Positions 6,819 through 14,377 of a DNA stretch of 43,234 nucleotides are shown here, piece by piece (positions within the stretch are counted from its first letter, which is position 1; every line of letters begins with the position of its first letter). Position numbers and translations under genes: made by a program. This DNA is from UBA2773 sp964643985 (GTDB lineage Bacteria; Patescibacteriota; Minisyncoccia; Moranbacterales; DUUL01). The stretch is from assembly GCA_964643985.1 (NCBI GenBank), contig CAZXUS010000009.1, forward strand, positions 1 to 43,234, given 5' to 3'. The notes beneath the pieces are model-generated. The model ran no database searches. It saw nothing but the letters and a program-made list of their open reading frames with translations, and had not been told where the DNA came from.

Positions 6819-7637
6819 TCAAACAGGACTTTTCTGTGATTGCTCAATAGCATACTTCACCGCCATCTCAGCCAAAACCTTATTATCATACTTACCCGAA
6901 TTTTCACCAAGCCAACTAGCTATATTATCAGAAACAAGCTGAGAAAAACTTCCTCCTTTTTTTGAATCGACCGCCACCTTAGTTCTCCCCATTTCTCTCG
7001 GCGCGTCCGTAATTGAATATTTTTCCATCCACTGACTCAAAGCCCCCTGTATTTTTTCAACATTATTTTTGTCTTTAAAATGAATCACTATTGAATCATT
7101 ATGTGCAAGAAATTCAGCCAAGCCCTTTGGAAATTTAACCTGAACGCTGTCATCAGTTTCATCGGCAATTTCTCTCAAGTCATTTGCAAGAGAAAGAATG
7201 TTCTGCACAAAACTATACTCATCCGCAGGAATAGTTGCATAGATTTTCGTATCATTGCCTTCTTTTTCCTTTGGTCCTGGCCTAGCATTGACTCCAAACC
7301 AACCCACATTACTACCACACCCAAACTTATCCCCTTCTCTAATATTTTTCTCAACCTCTTCTCTTGCCTTATCATACCAAGCGTATTGCTTTTCAAACGG
7401 CTTCATCATTTTAGCTAAACTGTTCACCTTCTCTCTTTCTTCCACAAAACCGCTCCGGGTAGTTAACATTGTATAAATACACTGCGACATTTTCTCTTCA
7501 TCACCGCCTTCTTCTAATAACTTTTCTAACCGTTCTTCTCCAACTTGAACATTCTTCAACTCGCTCCAATTCTCTTCAGTGACTTTTTCTATTTTATTTA
7601 AAGCACCCTCACCAGAAGGCATTTCTCCAAAACCCAT
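6819..7637 (-). CDS. Soluble protein, possibly HopA1-like
   Basis: This is a 272-aa cytosolic protein without signal or membrane segments. The C-terminal part has a pattern reminiscent of the HopA1 effector/lanthipeptide-associated family: KIYATIPADEYSFVQNI, then a strand with VQVKFPKGLAEF, DSIVIHFKDKNNVEKIQGAL, and a late SFSQLVSDNIASWL. This resemblance is from memory and weak; no catalytic residues are claimed. The N-terminal 70 residues are acidic and helical. The gene stands alone. A GCAAGC-TCC-GCTTGC hairpin (6791-6805) with a nine-C run follows but lacks a U tract. Confidence 0.7.
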   Translation of the reverse strand: MGFGEMPSGEGALNKIEKVTEENWSELKNVQVGEERLEKLLEEGGDEEKMSQCIYTMLTTRSGFVEEREKVNSLAKMMKPFEKQYAWYDKAREEVEKNIREGDKFGCGSNVGWFGVNARPGPKEKEGNDTKIYATIPADEYSFVQNILSLANDLREIADETDDSVQVKFPKGLAEFLAHNDSIVIHFKDKNNVEKIQGALSQWMEKYSITDAPREMGRTKVAVDSKKGGSFSQLVSDNIASWLGENSGKYDNKVLAEMAVKYAIEQSQKSPV

Positions 7638-7784
7638 AATATTACCCTTACATAATTATATTTTTCATACTTCCATTTTACCACACTTCCCCTGCAATTC
7701 TAAACTCTTGCTCCAAATCTCAAAATAATCTATTCTGAACTTTCCAGGAAGCACCCTAAAAACCCAATAACAGGAGACACCGCC

Positions 7785-8270
7785 ATGAGCGTCAACAAAT
7801 ACGAAACAATCGGCCACGCTTATTTAAGCGACGACCCCGAAGCAAAAAGAATTACAGCCAAATTAATAGTTCATCTGGAAGTTAGCCCAGACAAACTCAA
7901 AGCTTTCAACGAAGCTGCAAAAAAAAATCCAGCTCTCACCGAAAAATTGGCTCAATTCATAAACACTCTCGGCGGAGAAAAAACTCGTCAAGAAACCGTC
8001 AGCGACGCCGATGGGGTCCTAACAATCAAACTTCCTCTTGCATATGACCAACTAATAGCTTCTTCTTTTGAAAAATTTGAAGTCATCGAATTCCTCGGGA
8101 AAAAACACCTCTCTTGTTTAAATGAAGTGGTTTTAAAGCTTAAATCACTCGAACATACTGACAGAGAAAAAGAGATAACCTGTAAAGTGAACTCCAACGA
8201 CGAACTCGAATTCACCGGTTTTCTCAGACACATCCCCCGCCCCGAACCTGGAGAACAACTTCTCCGTTGA
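7785..8270 (+). CDS. Hypothetical protein (161 aa)
   Basis: Soluble, charged, alpha/beta-looking protein with no recognised motif. Distinctive stretches are ITAKLIVHLEVSPDKLKAFNEA and SLEHTDREKEITCKVNSN; the tail HIPRPEPGEQLL is proline-rich. The start is set by AGGAG 8 nt before the ATG. It ends in TGA 33 nt before a strong terminator. It faces away from the 6819 gene, so the 147 nt between them hold both promoters. Function unknown. Confidence 0.75.
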   Translation: MSVNKYETIGHAYLSDDPEAKRITAKLIVHLEVSPDKLKAFNEAAKKNPALTEKLAQFINTLGGEKTRQETVSDADGVLTIKLPLAYDQLIASSFEKFEVIEFLGKKHLSCLNEVVLKLKSLEHTDREKEITCKVNSNDELEFTGFLRHIPRPEPGEQLLR

Positions 8271-8302
8271 AAAGATTTGAAACTTCAAATCCCCTCTTCT
8301 AT

Positions 8303-8339
8303 AAAACCCCGCGAACCAAACAAGGTTCCCGGGGTTTTT
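8303..8339 (+). terminator. Terminator of the 161-aa gene
   Basis: AACCCCgcGAACC-aaacaa-GGTTCccGGGGTTTTT: an 11-bp stem with a short mismatch and a T tract. Confidence 0.85.
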
Positions 8340-8385
8340 CACATCTAAAAATAAAAGATGTCTTCATCATTCCCACTTATATTCT

Positions 8386-8413
8386 GTCATTCCCGCGAAA
8401 GCGGGAATCCAGT
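8386..8413. repeat. GCGGGAATCC palindromic repeat, copy 1
   Basis: GTCATTCCCGCG-aaa-GCGGGAATCCAG, a REP-like imperfect palindrome. Others are at 10708-10734, 15294-15322 and, degenerate, 14306-14334. All are intergenic. Confidence 0.85.
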
Positions 8414-8544
8414 CATTAAAAATTCTCCCCCACCAGATCCTCCTCCTTTTCTCAATTTATTAACCAGAAAATAAAAAGGAAATATCAAAAAATATCCTCA
8501 TTAGAGAAAAGAGCTTCCTCATTCTACAGAACTATTTCACCGAA

Positions 8545-8607
8545 CCTCCTCCCTTTCCCAAAGGCCCGTCTCGCGTCGCTTGCCGAGGCGGAGAGACCGA
8601 GGAGGGT
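8545..8607. repeat. CCTCCC...GGAGGG palindrome with nested palindrome, copy 1
   Basis: The outer arms CCTCCTCCCTTTCCCAAAGG and ACCGAGGAGGG enclose a smaller palindrome, CGTCTCGCGTCGCTTGCCGAGGCGGAG. Related copies, with different inner cargo, lie at 10808-10901, 11608-11706 and 14378-14447; cargo-free forms lie at 23125-23160 and 23279-23312. The rest of 8340-8800 is AT-rich spacer without a gene. Confidence 0.8.
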
Positions 8608-8684
8608 TTTTGAGTTTTTAATTTAAATTTTAAAACCTAACTCCCAAGTCTTACCTCTTAAATCTTTTTTATTGTTAATTGCCT

Positions 8685-8720
8685 ACCCCGTTAAATTCTG
8701 CAAAACTATTTAACTGGGGT
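8685..8720. repeat. ACCCCGTTA hairpin, copy 1
   Basis: ACCCCGTTAAAT ... ATTTAACTGGGGT forms a 12-bp hairpin with one G·T pair. A second copy with changed stem bases is at 9134-9169, so the two bracket the 87-aa gene. Confidence 0.7.
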
Positions 8721-8802
8721 TGCTTTATTAATCAATATCCTTTATTATTAAATATTCACAAAATTGTTCGAAAATTAAATTTAAATCAAAGGAGGTTTTA
8801 TA

Positions 8803-9066
8803 ATGAACCCAAAAAGAGAAGTACTGATCGTTAAAAATCTAAAAATTGGCGACAAAATTATTAATTTTTATTCTGTAGCCTTAAAAATTGTTGACATCCT
8901 CACTTCCAATGAAGGTGAGATTGTGACTATGGTTAAATCAATTGGTCGAGAAAAGCCCAAGAAAATGGTTTTTCCAAAAACCTACGATCGAAAAATCAAA
9001 TTAAATGGTTTTCAAAAACACATCCCCTCTAAAAACACGCTGGAGGATGTCGATGTCTTCAATTAA
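8803..9066 (+). CDS. Hypothetical protein (87 aa)
   Basis: Small basic, beta-rich-looking protein with no recognised motif. It contains LKIGDKIINFYSVALKIVDI and EIVTMVKSIGREKPKKMVF, which suggest a compact beta-barrel, but this is only a guess. A strong AAGGAGGT lies 7 nt before the ATG, and a strong hairpin terminator starts 10 nt after the stop. It sits between two copies of the ACCCCGTTA hairpin. Confidence 0.7.
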   Translation: MNPKREVLIVKNLKIGDKIINFYSVALKIVDILTSNEGEIVTMVKSIGREKPKKMVFPKTYDRKIKLNGFQKHIPSKNTLEDVDVFN

Positions 9067-9075
9067 AACAATGAT

Positions 9076-9115
9076 CAAAAAGACCCTGCACAGTAAAACT
9101 TGTGCAGGGTCTTTA
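9076..9115 (+). terminator. Terminator of the 87-aa gene
   Basis: AAAGACCCTGCACA-gtaaaactt-GTGCAGGGTCTTT, a near-perfect stem, A-rich on one side and T-rich on the other; it could work in both directions. Confidence 0.85.
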
Positions 9116-9133
9116 AAATTTTCCCTAATCCTC

Positions 9134-9169
9134 ACCCCGTTAGATTGCATAACACCCTTTAACTAGGGT
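9134..9169. repeat. ACCCCGTTA hairpin, copy 2
   Basis: ACCCCGTTAGATT ... TTAACTAGGGTT, related to 8685-8720. The following 9170-9347 is AT-rich spacer with one small palindrome, CCTGCCT-gctAGT-AGGCAGG, near 9281-9300. Confidence 0.65.
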
Positions 9170-9347
9170 TTACCTCTTCAAATTACAACGTACTATTTAA
9201 ACTTTGTTTAAATTAGAATTAATTATATTTAACAAGGTAAATTATAAATTATAAATTTTCTTTCCTATATCATTCTCTCTCCTGCCTGCTAGTAGGCAGG
9301 TTCAAAATTGAATCGAAATTAAAAATTCAAATCTAATCAACAATATT

Positions 9348-9387
9348 TAAAAAGGCCCCCGAACGTATCGACGCTCAGAAGCCTTTT
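9348..9387 (-). terminator. Terminator of the 140-aa gene
   Basis: Minus strand AAAAGGC ... GCCTTTTT with a long loop that can also pair internally (CTGAGCGTCGATACGTTCGG). Confidence 0.7.
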
Positions 9388-9420
9388 ATTTTTTCAATAA
9401 TCATCTTGCTTTTCCCTTTT

Positions 9421-9843
9421 TCAAGATTTTACGTCAGCTCCATTTAATCTTCCGTACAACAAAGCTTGCCACATTTCAAAAAAAACTTCTTGCAATTTTT
9501 CATACTGCCACAATAAAGTTTTTCTCAAAGAATTTTCAATGACACGTCGCTGAAATTTAAGAGGCAATTCTTTATTAATCAGAATAAAAAATCTTCGCAA
9601 AGACTCAGAATCAGAAACATTCAAATCCAATAAATCAACCTTAACCTCCATGATGCCACTACAAATCTCGGTATTCAATTGATAAAGACACAGTCGATTG
9701 CTTTTTTTACTAACAAATGGATAAACAATCAAAGTATCCTCTCTGAGAATTGCCTCCCGGCGTTCCCAATCAAAACCTTTGATTATAACCGTTTCGATTA
9801 AATCATTCCTCTCACCAGAACTAAGCTCAAACAACATAGACAC
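9421..9843 (-). CDS. Orphan family protein A (140 aa)
   Basis: Soluble protein of unknown function, clearly related to the protein at 12547-12960. Shared positions include LIVYPFVSKKSNRLCLYQ versus VVIDKKANRLVLVQQ, LLDLNVSDSESLRRFFILIN versus LLALDVSNEKQLSDFLEIIN, and NKELPL ... NSLRKTLLWQYE versus NKEQPL ... GSLRKTLSRQYE. It looks like an N-terminal beta domain followed by helices. The start is supported by GAGGGGG about 6 nt before the ATG. A terminator follows. The two paralogues, 2.7 kb apart with other single-gene units between, suggest local duplication. Confidence 0.75.
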   Translation of the reverse strand: MSMLFELSSGERNDLIETVIIKGFDWERREAILREDTLIVYPFVSKKSNRLCLYQLNTEICSGIMEVKVDLLDLNVSDSESLRRFFILINKELPLKFQRRVIENSLRKTLLWQYEKLQEVFFEMWQALLYGRLNGADVKS

Positions 9844-9881
9844 CCCCTCTTTTAATTATTATTTCAAAAATACTATTCTTA

Positions 9882-10571
9882 TTACATCTCTGGCATTTCT
9901 ACTCCCGCTGGCAACAAATCTTTCAACTCATCCATACTCGGTGTTCCTTCTCCATTTTGCATTTCAAATTTTTCCCCCATTTCAACCATATCTTTCATAC
10001 TTTCACCCACATCTACAAACTCAACTCCCGCCGGTTCTTCAAACAAACTGTCATCCAATTGCACTTTTTGACAATCATATTTAACCCCACTATTTTCCCA
10101 AACCTGAACTTGTTCTTCCCAAGTGTCCGAATTCTGACTTTCATCCTCCTCAAGCCCTTCTTCCATTTTCTCCATTTCTGACATACTAAATTTAACTCCT
10201 TCTTGACTTTTTTTACTCCAAGTATAAACCCAATCTCCACTCGTCAAAGAAATTCCATCCGTATTTTTCGGATCAAAATCTTCAGCATTATCCATCGAAG
10301 CATAAGGCATTCCTTCCATTCTCACTTTTCCATCCTTAGCCATCATCATCATTGTCATCCCTTCTTCCATCTCAATTTCACATTTAACCGCCTCCCCACC
10401 TTCCATCCAATTCATCAAATTTTTTTCCACTTTCATTTGTTCATTTTTTGTTTGACCACTAGAAACCTGATCTTTCACTTGATCCGTTGAATCTTGTTCA
10501 CCACACCCACTAAACAACAAACAAACTGGAATAATTGCTACAACGCTTAAAAATTTTTTCATATTTTTCAT
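9882..10571 (-). CDS. Lipoprotein, Met/Glu-rich (229 aa)
   Basis: N-terminal lipoprotein signal: MKNMKKFLSVVAIIPVCLLFSGC, with Cys23 in an LFSGC lipobox, so it is anchored on the outer leaflet of the cytoplasmic membrane. The mature part is acidic and rich in Met (for example EEGMTMMMMAKDG). It shares its later architecture with the lipoprotein at 24212-24826: DWVYTWSKKSQEGVKFS against EMIYQWSSIITQGVKMS, and a YDC...LDDSLFEEPAGVEF ending against WNCEEWTMDESLFVKPANIEF. The two conserved Cys may form a disulphide. Function unknown; Met-rich segments might bind copper, which is a guess. Confidence 0.8.
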   Translation of the reverse strand: MKNMKKFLSVVAIIPVCLLFSGCGEQDSTDQVKDQVSSGQTKNEQMKVEKNLMNWMEGGEAVKCEIEMEEGMTMMMMAKDGKVRMEGMPYASMDNAEDFDPKNTDGISLTSGDWVYTWSKKSQEGVKFSMSEMEKMEEGLEEDESQNSDTWEEQVQVWENSGVKYDCQKVQLDDSLFEEPAGVEFVDVGESMKDMVEMGEKFEMQNGEGTPSMDELKDLLPAGVEMPEM

Positions 10572-10707
10572 AAATCTTTGATAAAGAATTAAACTCTTTA
10601 TTTCATTCTAGCATAATATAATATTTTTAAAAATAATTAACCAAGAACCCCCTATTGTGGTCAAACCGCCCCCATTTGAACACAATCCCCCGAAAAATAG
10701 CCTGTCT

Positions 10708-10734
10708 GTCATTCCCGCGTAGGCGGGAATCCAG
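10708..10734. repeat. GCGGGAATCC palindromic repeat, copy 2
   Basis: GTCATTCCCGCG-tag-GCGGGAATCCAG, like 8386-8413. Next to it, 10750-10800 is simple sequence built from ATACT/CATACT words. Confidence 0.85.
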
Positions 10735-10807
10735 CCAATTTAAAATTAAATATTTTTCATACTCAATACTCTATACTTCATACTCCATACTGAATACCCC
10801 CACCGAA

Positions 10808-10901
10808 CTTCCTCCCTTTCCCAAAGGCCCGTCTCGCCAAGGCTTGCCGAGGTGGACCCGCTTCGCCATAGCTTTAGCGAGGCGAGGAGGACTGAGGAGA
10901 A
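10808..10901. repeat. Nested palindrome, copy 2
   Basis: The outer CTTCCTCCC ... GGAGGACTGAGGAG arms hold two inner palindromes: CTCGCCAAGGCTTGCCGAGG and CTTCGCCATAGCTTTAGCGA. The right flank (TTCATTCAATTTTT) is shared with copy 3 at 11608-11706. Chance ORFs through it read FAIALARRG and are not genes. Confidence 0.8.
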
Positions 10902-10962
10902 TTTTTAATCTTCATTCAATTTTTATTCCAACTTTTTTCTGTATTTAAGCTAAAATAAACCA

Positions 10963-10997
10963 AAAGAACCCTTCGTCGATTTAGACTAGAGTTCTTT
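10963..10997 (-). terminator. Second terminator-like hairpin
   Basis: AAAGAACCCT ... AGAGTTCTTT, paralogous to the hairpin at 11874-11914. On the minus strand it is followed by TTGG only, so it is weaker. Confidence 0.45.
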
Positions 10998-11015
10998 GGT
11001 CAAATTTCTAGAAAC

Positions 11016-11045
11016 AAAAAAGAGAGACTTTCGCCTCTCTTTTTA
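11016..11045 (-). terminator. Terminator of the secreted-protein gene
   Basis: AAAGAGAG-gcgaaagt-CTCTCTTTTTT on the minus strand, 9 nt past the stop; it reads as a terminator on either strand. Confidence 0.75.
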
Positions 11046-11053
11046 GAATCAGT

Positions 11054-11470
11054 CTATCTATTCATTCCTCTTCCTTCACCCATTCCTTTTCCATAACCTG
11101 CTCCCATTCTTTCACCATTACCGCCTCGAAGACCAAGTTCGGCTCGGATAGTATTAGCTCCTTCAACATCACCAGCTAATCCCAATCGATGAGCTTCGGC
11201 AAATTGAGCAAAGTTATCTGCATTAACTACATCATTCACTCGACCCCTGCCTTCCATCAAATTTTTCCAAGCACTATAATCATTCTTTTCAAAAGCCTGA
11301 GTCATCGACTCGTGTCTTTCTTCGGAATAATTAGGCCCTTTTTGATTATAATCACCCTGATAAGCGCTCGCTGAATAGCCAGCACCTCCTAAAGCCAAAA
11401 CACTCAACGCTAACATTCCTAATTGCCCGCCTCGGCTTGTAAAAACGAATTTTTTATTTAACTTTTTCAT
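11054..11470 (-). CDS. Small exported protein (138 aa)
   Basis: N-terminal signal peptide: basic MKKLNKKFVFTSRGG, hydrophobic LGMLALSVLALGGAGY, then SASA-YQ as a likely cleavage site near 36. The mature region is helical with YSAWKNLMEGRGRVNDVV and NFAQFAEAHRLGLAGDVEGA, then IRAELGLRGG and a Gly/Met/Arg-rich tail. I associate this YSAWKxLMxGRGR/ADNFAxFAEAxRL pattern with small exported proteins common in CPR genomes, without known function. It is a single-gene unit with its own terminator. Confidence 0.75.
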   Translation of the reverse strand: MKKLNKKFVFTSRGGQLGMLALSVLALGGAGYSASAYQGDYNQKGPNYSEERHESMTQAFEKNDYSAWKNLMEGRGRVNDVVNADNFAQFAEAHRLGLAGDVEGANTIRAELGLRGGNGERMGAGYGKGMGEGRGMNR

Positions 11471-11607
11471 TTAATTACTTTAATTATTATTTAACAAAAT
11501 TGTTTTAAAACATTTTTTATCGTCGACACTATCTATTACGATCATCTTTTAAAAAATTTGCACCAAACATTCAAAATATCTCGACATCCTTCAAAATGAC
11601 TACCAGA

Positions 11608-11706
11608 CCTTCCCCCTTTTCTAAAGGCCCGTCTCGCCAAGGCTTGCCGAGGTGGACCCGCTTCGCCATAGCTTTAGCAAGGCGAGAAGGACCGAGGAGG
11701 GTTTTT
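11608..11706. repeat. Nested palindrome, copy 3
   Basis: CTTCCCCCTTTTC ... GAGAAGGACCGAGGAGGG arms with the same two inner palindromes as copy 2. Homology to 10808-10901 continues about 25 bp past the right arm. Confidence 0.8.
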
Positions 11707-11732
11707 AATTTTCATTCAATTTTTCCTCTAAC

Positions 11733-11761
11733 TTGCTTTTAAACAAAAATTGCGCTATTAT
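11733..11761 (+). promoter_or_regulatory. Promoter of a candidate small RNA
   Basis: TTGCTT (11733-11738), 17-nt spacer, TATTAT (11756-11761), plus strand. Confidence 0.45.
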
Positions 11762-11767
11762 CAAATC

Positions 11768-11849
11768 AATTAGCAGAACCTTGCTAACCATTTCAACTCT
11801 CCTAGGGTCTCAATCGAATAGCCATCCGATTGAGACCCCCAATTTTTTT
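11768..11849 (+). ncRNA. Candidate small RNA (~80 nt)
   Basis: From the promoter at 11733-11761 a transcript would contain TTAGCA-gaacct-TGCTAA and then end at a strong terminator: GGGTCTCAATCG-aatagccatc-CGATTGAGACCC (11805-11838) with seven T at 11843-11849. No ORF fits. The neighbouring protein gene is on the other strand, so this terminator has no other obvious owner. Confidence 0.5.
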
Positions 11850-11873
11850 CTGAATTTAAATTCAGAACAAAAC

Positions 11874-11914
11874 AAAAGAACCCAATCGCCTATTCAGACC
11901 TGAGTTCTTTTTTA
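11874..11914 (-). terminator. Terminator of the Zn-ribbon gene
   Basis: AAAAGAACCC ... GAGTTCTTTTTT; T tracts on both strands, so it is probably bidirectional. It lies 13 nt past the stop of the 11927 gene. Confidence 0.7.
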
Positions 11915-11926
11915 ATTCCTTATTTT

Positions 11927-12316
11927 TTAAAAAGGAATAAAAGGTTGATTGCATTCATTACAAAAAACAACCTTTTCAAATCCTTCAGAAGTTTTTAAAT
12001 CAAAAACCAATCTTTGATTCTTATAATCACAATACGGACAAGTTTGATCTAAATCTGAACTTATCAACAAACTTTCAGCTAAAACATCCTCACCTTCTTG
12101 AGAAAAAAATATCTTAGATCCACATTTTTTACATTGTAAAAGTATGATCAAAGAATTTCCAATTTTTACTTCTATTTTATCGGCGTCCTCAAGACTAGCA
12201 TTACAAGCGGAAAGCTTTAAATCATTCATATCAAAAATAAGTATCGGACAAGTTTTTGGAAAAAAATTTTGGATTAAAGATATACTAAAACAACATTCTC
12301 TCATCAATTCTTTCAT
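11927..12316 (-). CDS. Zn-ribbon-like protein (129 aa)
   Basis: Three CxxC pairs are visible: C62-KK-C65, C93-PY-C96 and C119-NE-C122. They form two or more zinc-knuckle halves around a core with VFDLKTSEGFEKVVFCNECNQPF. The N-terminal 60 residues are hydrophobic-rich and contain further Cys (C8, C9, C23, C38) but no clear signal peptide. A GGAGG Shine-Dalgarno lies 9 nt before the ATG. Family unrecognised; a metal-binding or nucleic-acid-binding role is inferred from the ribbons only. Confidence 0.7.
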   Translation of the reverse strand: MKELMRECCFSISLIQNFFPKTCPILIFDMNDLKLSACNASLEDADKIEVKIGNSLIILLQCKKCGSKIFFSQEGEDVLAESLLISSDLDQTCPYCDYKNQRLVFDLKTSEGFEKVVFCNECNQPFIPF

Positions 12317-12483
12317 TTTAATTATCCTCCAAAAAAATTATTGAAATATTTTAAATTTTAAAAAATATTTTAATGTACTGATTTTAAATCTTAGTTTAAT
12401 TAAAAATAAAAATCAATAAATTATCCTCATTTAAAAACAAATATTTAAATTATTTTTTATTTTTTATTTTAAAAACCACGTTT

Positions 12484-12526
12484 AAAAGGCCTCAGAAAAT
12501 AATTTTTCCAAAGCCTTTTCTTTTTA
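12484..12526 (-). terminator. Terminator of the 137-aa gene
   Basis: Minus strand AAAAGGC ... GCCTTTT with a loop containing AAAAATTATTTT that also pairs. Confidence 0.65.
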
Positions 12527-12546
12527 CAATTATCATTTTAAAACTC

Positions 12547-12960
12547 CTAGAGATTGAGAAAATAATCCAGATGACCCCCTAGAAATAAGTTCCAAGGTCC
12601 AACCTTAAATTTCTTTACCGCCAGTTCATACTGACGCGATAAGGTTTTTCGTAAAGATCCATTAGAATTTACTTTCATCCCCAAAGCCAGAGGCTGTTCT
12701 TTGTTGATAATTTCCAAAAAATCGCTCAACTGTTTCTCGTTAGAAACATCAAGAGCCAATAATTTGGTATCAATTTCAACCACATTCTCGCAGTCTCTTT
12801 GTTGAACAAGCACTAGCCGATTTGCCTTTTTATCAATTACGACTTGCATTAACAAGCCATCATCTCGGACTTGATAATCTACAAGTTCCCATCTGGAATC
12901 TGCCCGCCCAAGCTCTAACCTCAATTTAAGCCGATCCGAAAAACTCAAAAGTTTTATCAT
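12547..12960 (-). CDS. Orphan family protein B (137 aa)
   Basis: Paralogue of the protein at 9421-9843 (shared KKxNRLxL, DVSxxxxLxxFxxIINKExPL and SLRKTLxxQYE). The start is uncertain: AGGAGG touches the ATG, so the true start could be the TTG at codon 5, which has better spacing. It ends in a glycine/aromatic tail (GPWNLFLGGHLDYFLNL) that is absent from the paralogue. Encoded 48 nt downstream of the GGDEF gene, possibly co-transcribed. Function unknown. Confidence 0.7.
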   Translation of the reverse strand: MIKLLSFSDRLKLRLELGRADSRWELVDYQVRDDGLLMQVVIDKKANRLVLVQQRDCENVVEIDTKLLALDVSNEKQLSDFLEIINKEQPLALGMKVNSNGSLRKTLSRQYELAVKKFKVGPWNLFLGGHLDYFLNL

Positions 12961-13008
12961 CCTCCTCTTCTCCTCTTTTTATTTTTCGATTAATAATTAA
13001 AATAATAA

Positions 13009-14241
13009 TTACATCTTATCAATAATTCCAACTTTCGAAGCAACCGCCTTATCTCTCAAAGCTAAATATTCTTGACTTTCAGACAATTTTCCCTGTTCAA
13101 TTTCTTGAATATATTGCCAAACCAATTCATCTCTCTCGGCTCCATCGTTTCCAGATTGTTTAATCAATTCCGCAATTTTAGTTTTGCTAATTTCATAAGC
13201 TCCTTTCTTTAAATATCCCGTTAAAAAATCATAATGCTCCGCCGCTTCTTGATTAATAATTTTTCCTTCCAAATTAAATCCTTTTTGATATTTTTCCATC
13301 AAAAGCGGAATTCTTGTTTTGGCTTTATTAATAGAGGCTCTTTTATCAGCCAACATCAACCAAATCGTATTAAATTCTTTGAAAACTTTATCCTTTTGAA
13401 TCCATTCGCCTCCTTTTTCATTTTTTGCTAAATCTCGAAAAACACTCAACGCTTCAGAAAAACTAGCCTTCCCAAAATCCAAATTAGGCTTCAAGCCATA
13501 TTTTGCCAAATTAGAAATATCCACCGCTTCAGAAAAATTCTTTTGTAGCGTTTTCATTTTAAATTCCGCCTCGCCTGAATCCCCAAACAAATAAGCAAAC
13601 TCGTCTCCACCGTACCGATGCGCATTCTTTTTTGTTTTTCGATCTTCAGCCACTAATTCTCCTATTTTTTCAAGCAAATTATCCCCCGAAGTATGTCCAT
13701 CTCGATTGGCCACATTAAGATAAGAAACATCCGCTTCCACTGCTGATAACTCAATTTTTTCCAAACCTTTATTTTCATCCATCAAAAATTTAAACCACTG
13801 TTCATCATCAAAATCCTTAATTTCTGGTCCTAAAATTTTAGCCAGTTCCTTAGGAATTGTTTCCGAAAAGAAATAAGACCTAATTTTCAAATTAGTAGTA
13901 GTATCAATTTTTGCCAAACGTAATTCTAAAACTTTTTCTTTCAACACCTGTCTAAATTTAGAAAGCATTTTCCGAGCTTCCCGATTTTCTTCGATTTCTT
14001 CTTTAAAGTCTGCGTGAATAACATTCGATTCCTTAAATTCTTCCACTCGTTGCTCTAGCAACTTTTTATAATCTTCTGGATCCAATTTATCCTTCAAAAA
14101 GCCAATCTCTTCTTCAATCTCTTCTATTAATAGTTCATCCTCATTTTTTGCATCAGGAATCTCAACCAATTTTTTCGGCTCTTCTTTCTTATATTGATTT
14201 ATTCCTCCCCAACTTTCTTTCATTTTTTTGTTTTTACTCAA
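13009..14241 (-). CDS. GGDEF-domain protein, diguanylate cyclase-like
   Basis: This 410-aa soluble protein has an acidic, coiled-coil-prone N-terminus (about 30-110). A GGDEF domain follows: KIDTTTNLKIRSYF (about 111-124) matches the D.LTxLxNRxxF opening, VSYLNVANRDGHTSGDNLL matches the FKxINDxxGHxxGDxxL region, and YGGDEFAYLF carries an intact GGDEF at 211-215. The opening region is diverged, so activity is uncertain. It has no transmembrane, PAS or REC domain. No EAL or c-di-GMP effector is nearby. The C-terminal 150 residues are helical and unassigned. Confidence 0.8.
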   Translation of the reverse strand: MSKNKKMKESWGGINQYKKEEPKKLVEIPDAKNEDELLIEEIEEEIGFLKDKLDPEDYKKLLEQRVEEFKESNVIHADFKEEIEENREARKMLSKFRQVLKEKVLELRLAKIDTTTNLKIRSYFFSETIPKELAKILGPEIKDFDDEQWFKFLMDENKGLEKIELSAVEADVSYLNVANRDGHTSGDNLLEKIGELVAEDRKTKKNAHRYGGDEFAYLFGDSGEAEFKMKTLQKNFSEAVDISNLAKYGLKPNLDFGKASFSEALSVFRDLAKNEKGGEWIQKDKVFKEFNTIWLMLADKRASINKAKTRIPLLMEKYQKGFNLEGKIINQEAAEHYDFLTGYLKKGAYEISKTKIAELIKQSGNDGAERDELVWQYIQEIEQGKLSESQEYLALRDKAVASKVGIIDKM

Positions 14242-14305
14242 ATATTATCTTTATATTACCATAAAAATATTTTTAAAACAAAATTTCCCCGGGGTTCAAC
14301 ATCTT

Positions 14306-14334
14306 TGTCATTCTCGCGAATACGAAAATCCAAT
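14306..14334. repeat. Degenerate GCGGGAATCC palindrome
   Basis: GTCATTCTCGCGAATACG-AAAATCCAA, a decayed copy of the 8386-8413 repeat. Confidence 0.55.
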
Positions 14335-14377
14335 CCATCAAAAATCACTCTCCCTCAATTACAAACCTGCTCGCCAA

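Noticed and set aside
9957..10490. Several plus-strand ORFs rich in His/Phe/Ile
   Set aside because: They are the antisense of the Met/Glu-rich lipoprotein gene.
10655..10948. 97-codon plus-strand frame containing FAIALARRGG
   Set aside because: It translates across the REP-type and nested palindromes, with no start signal.
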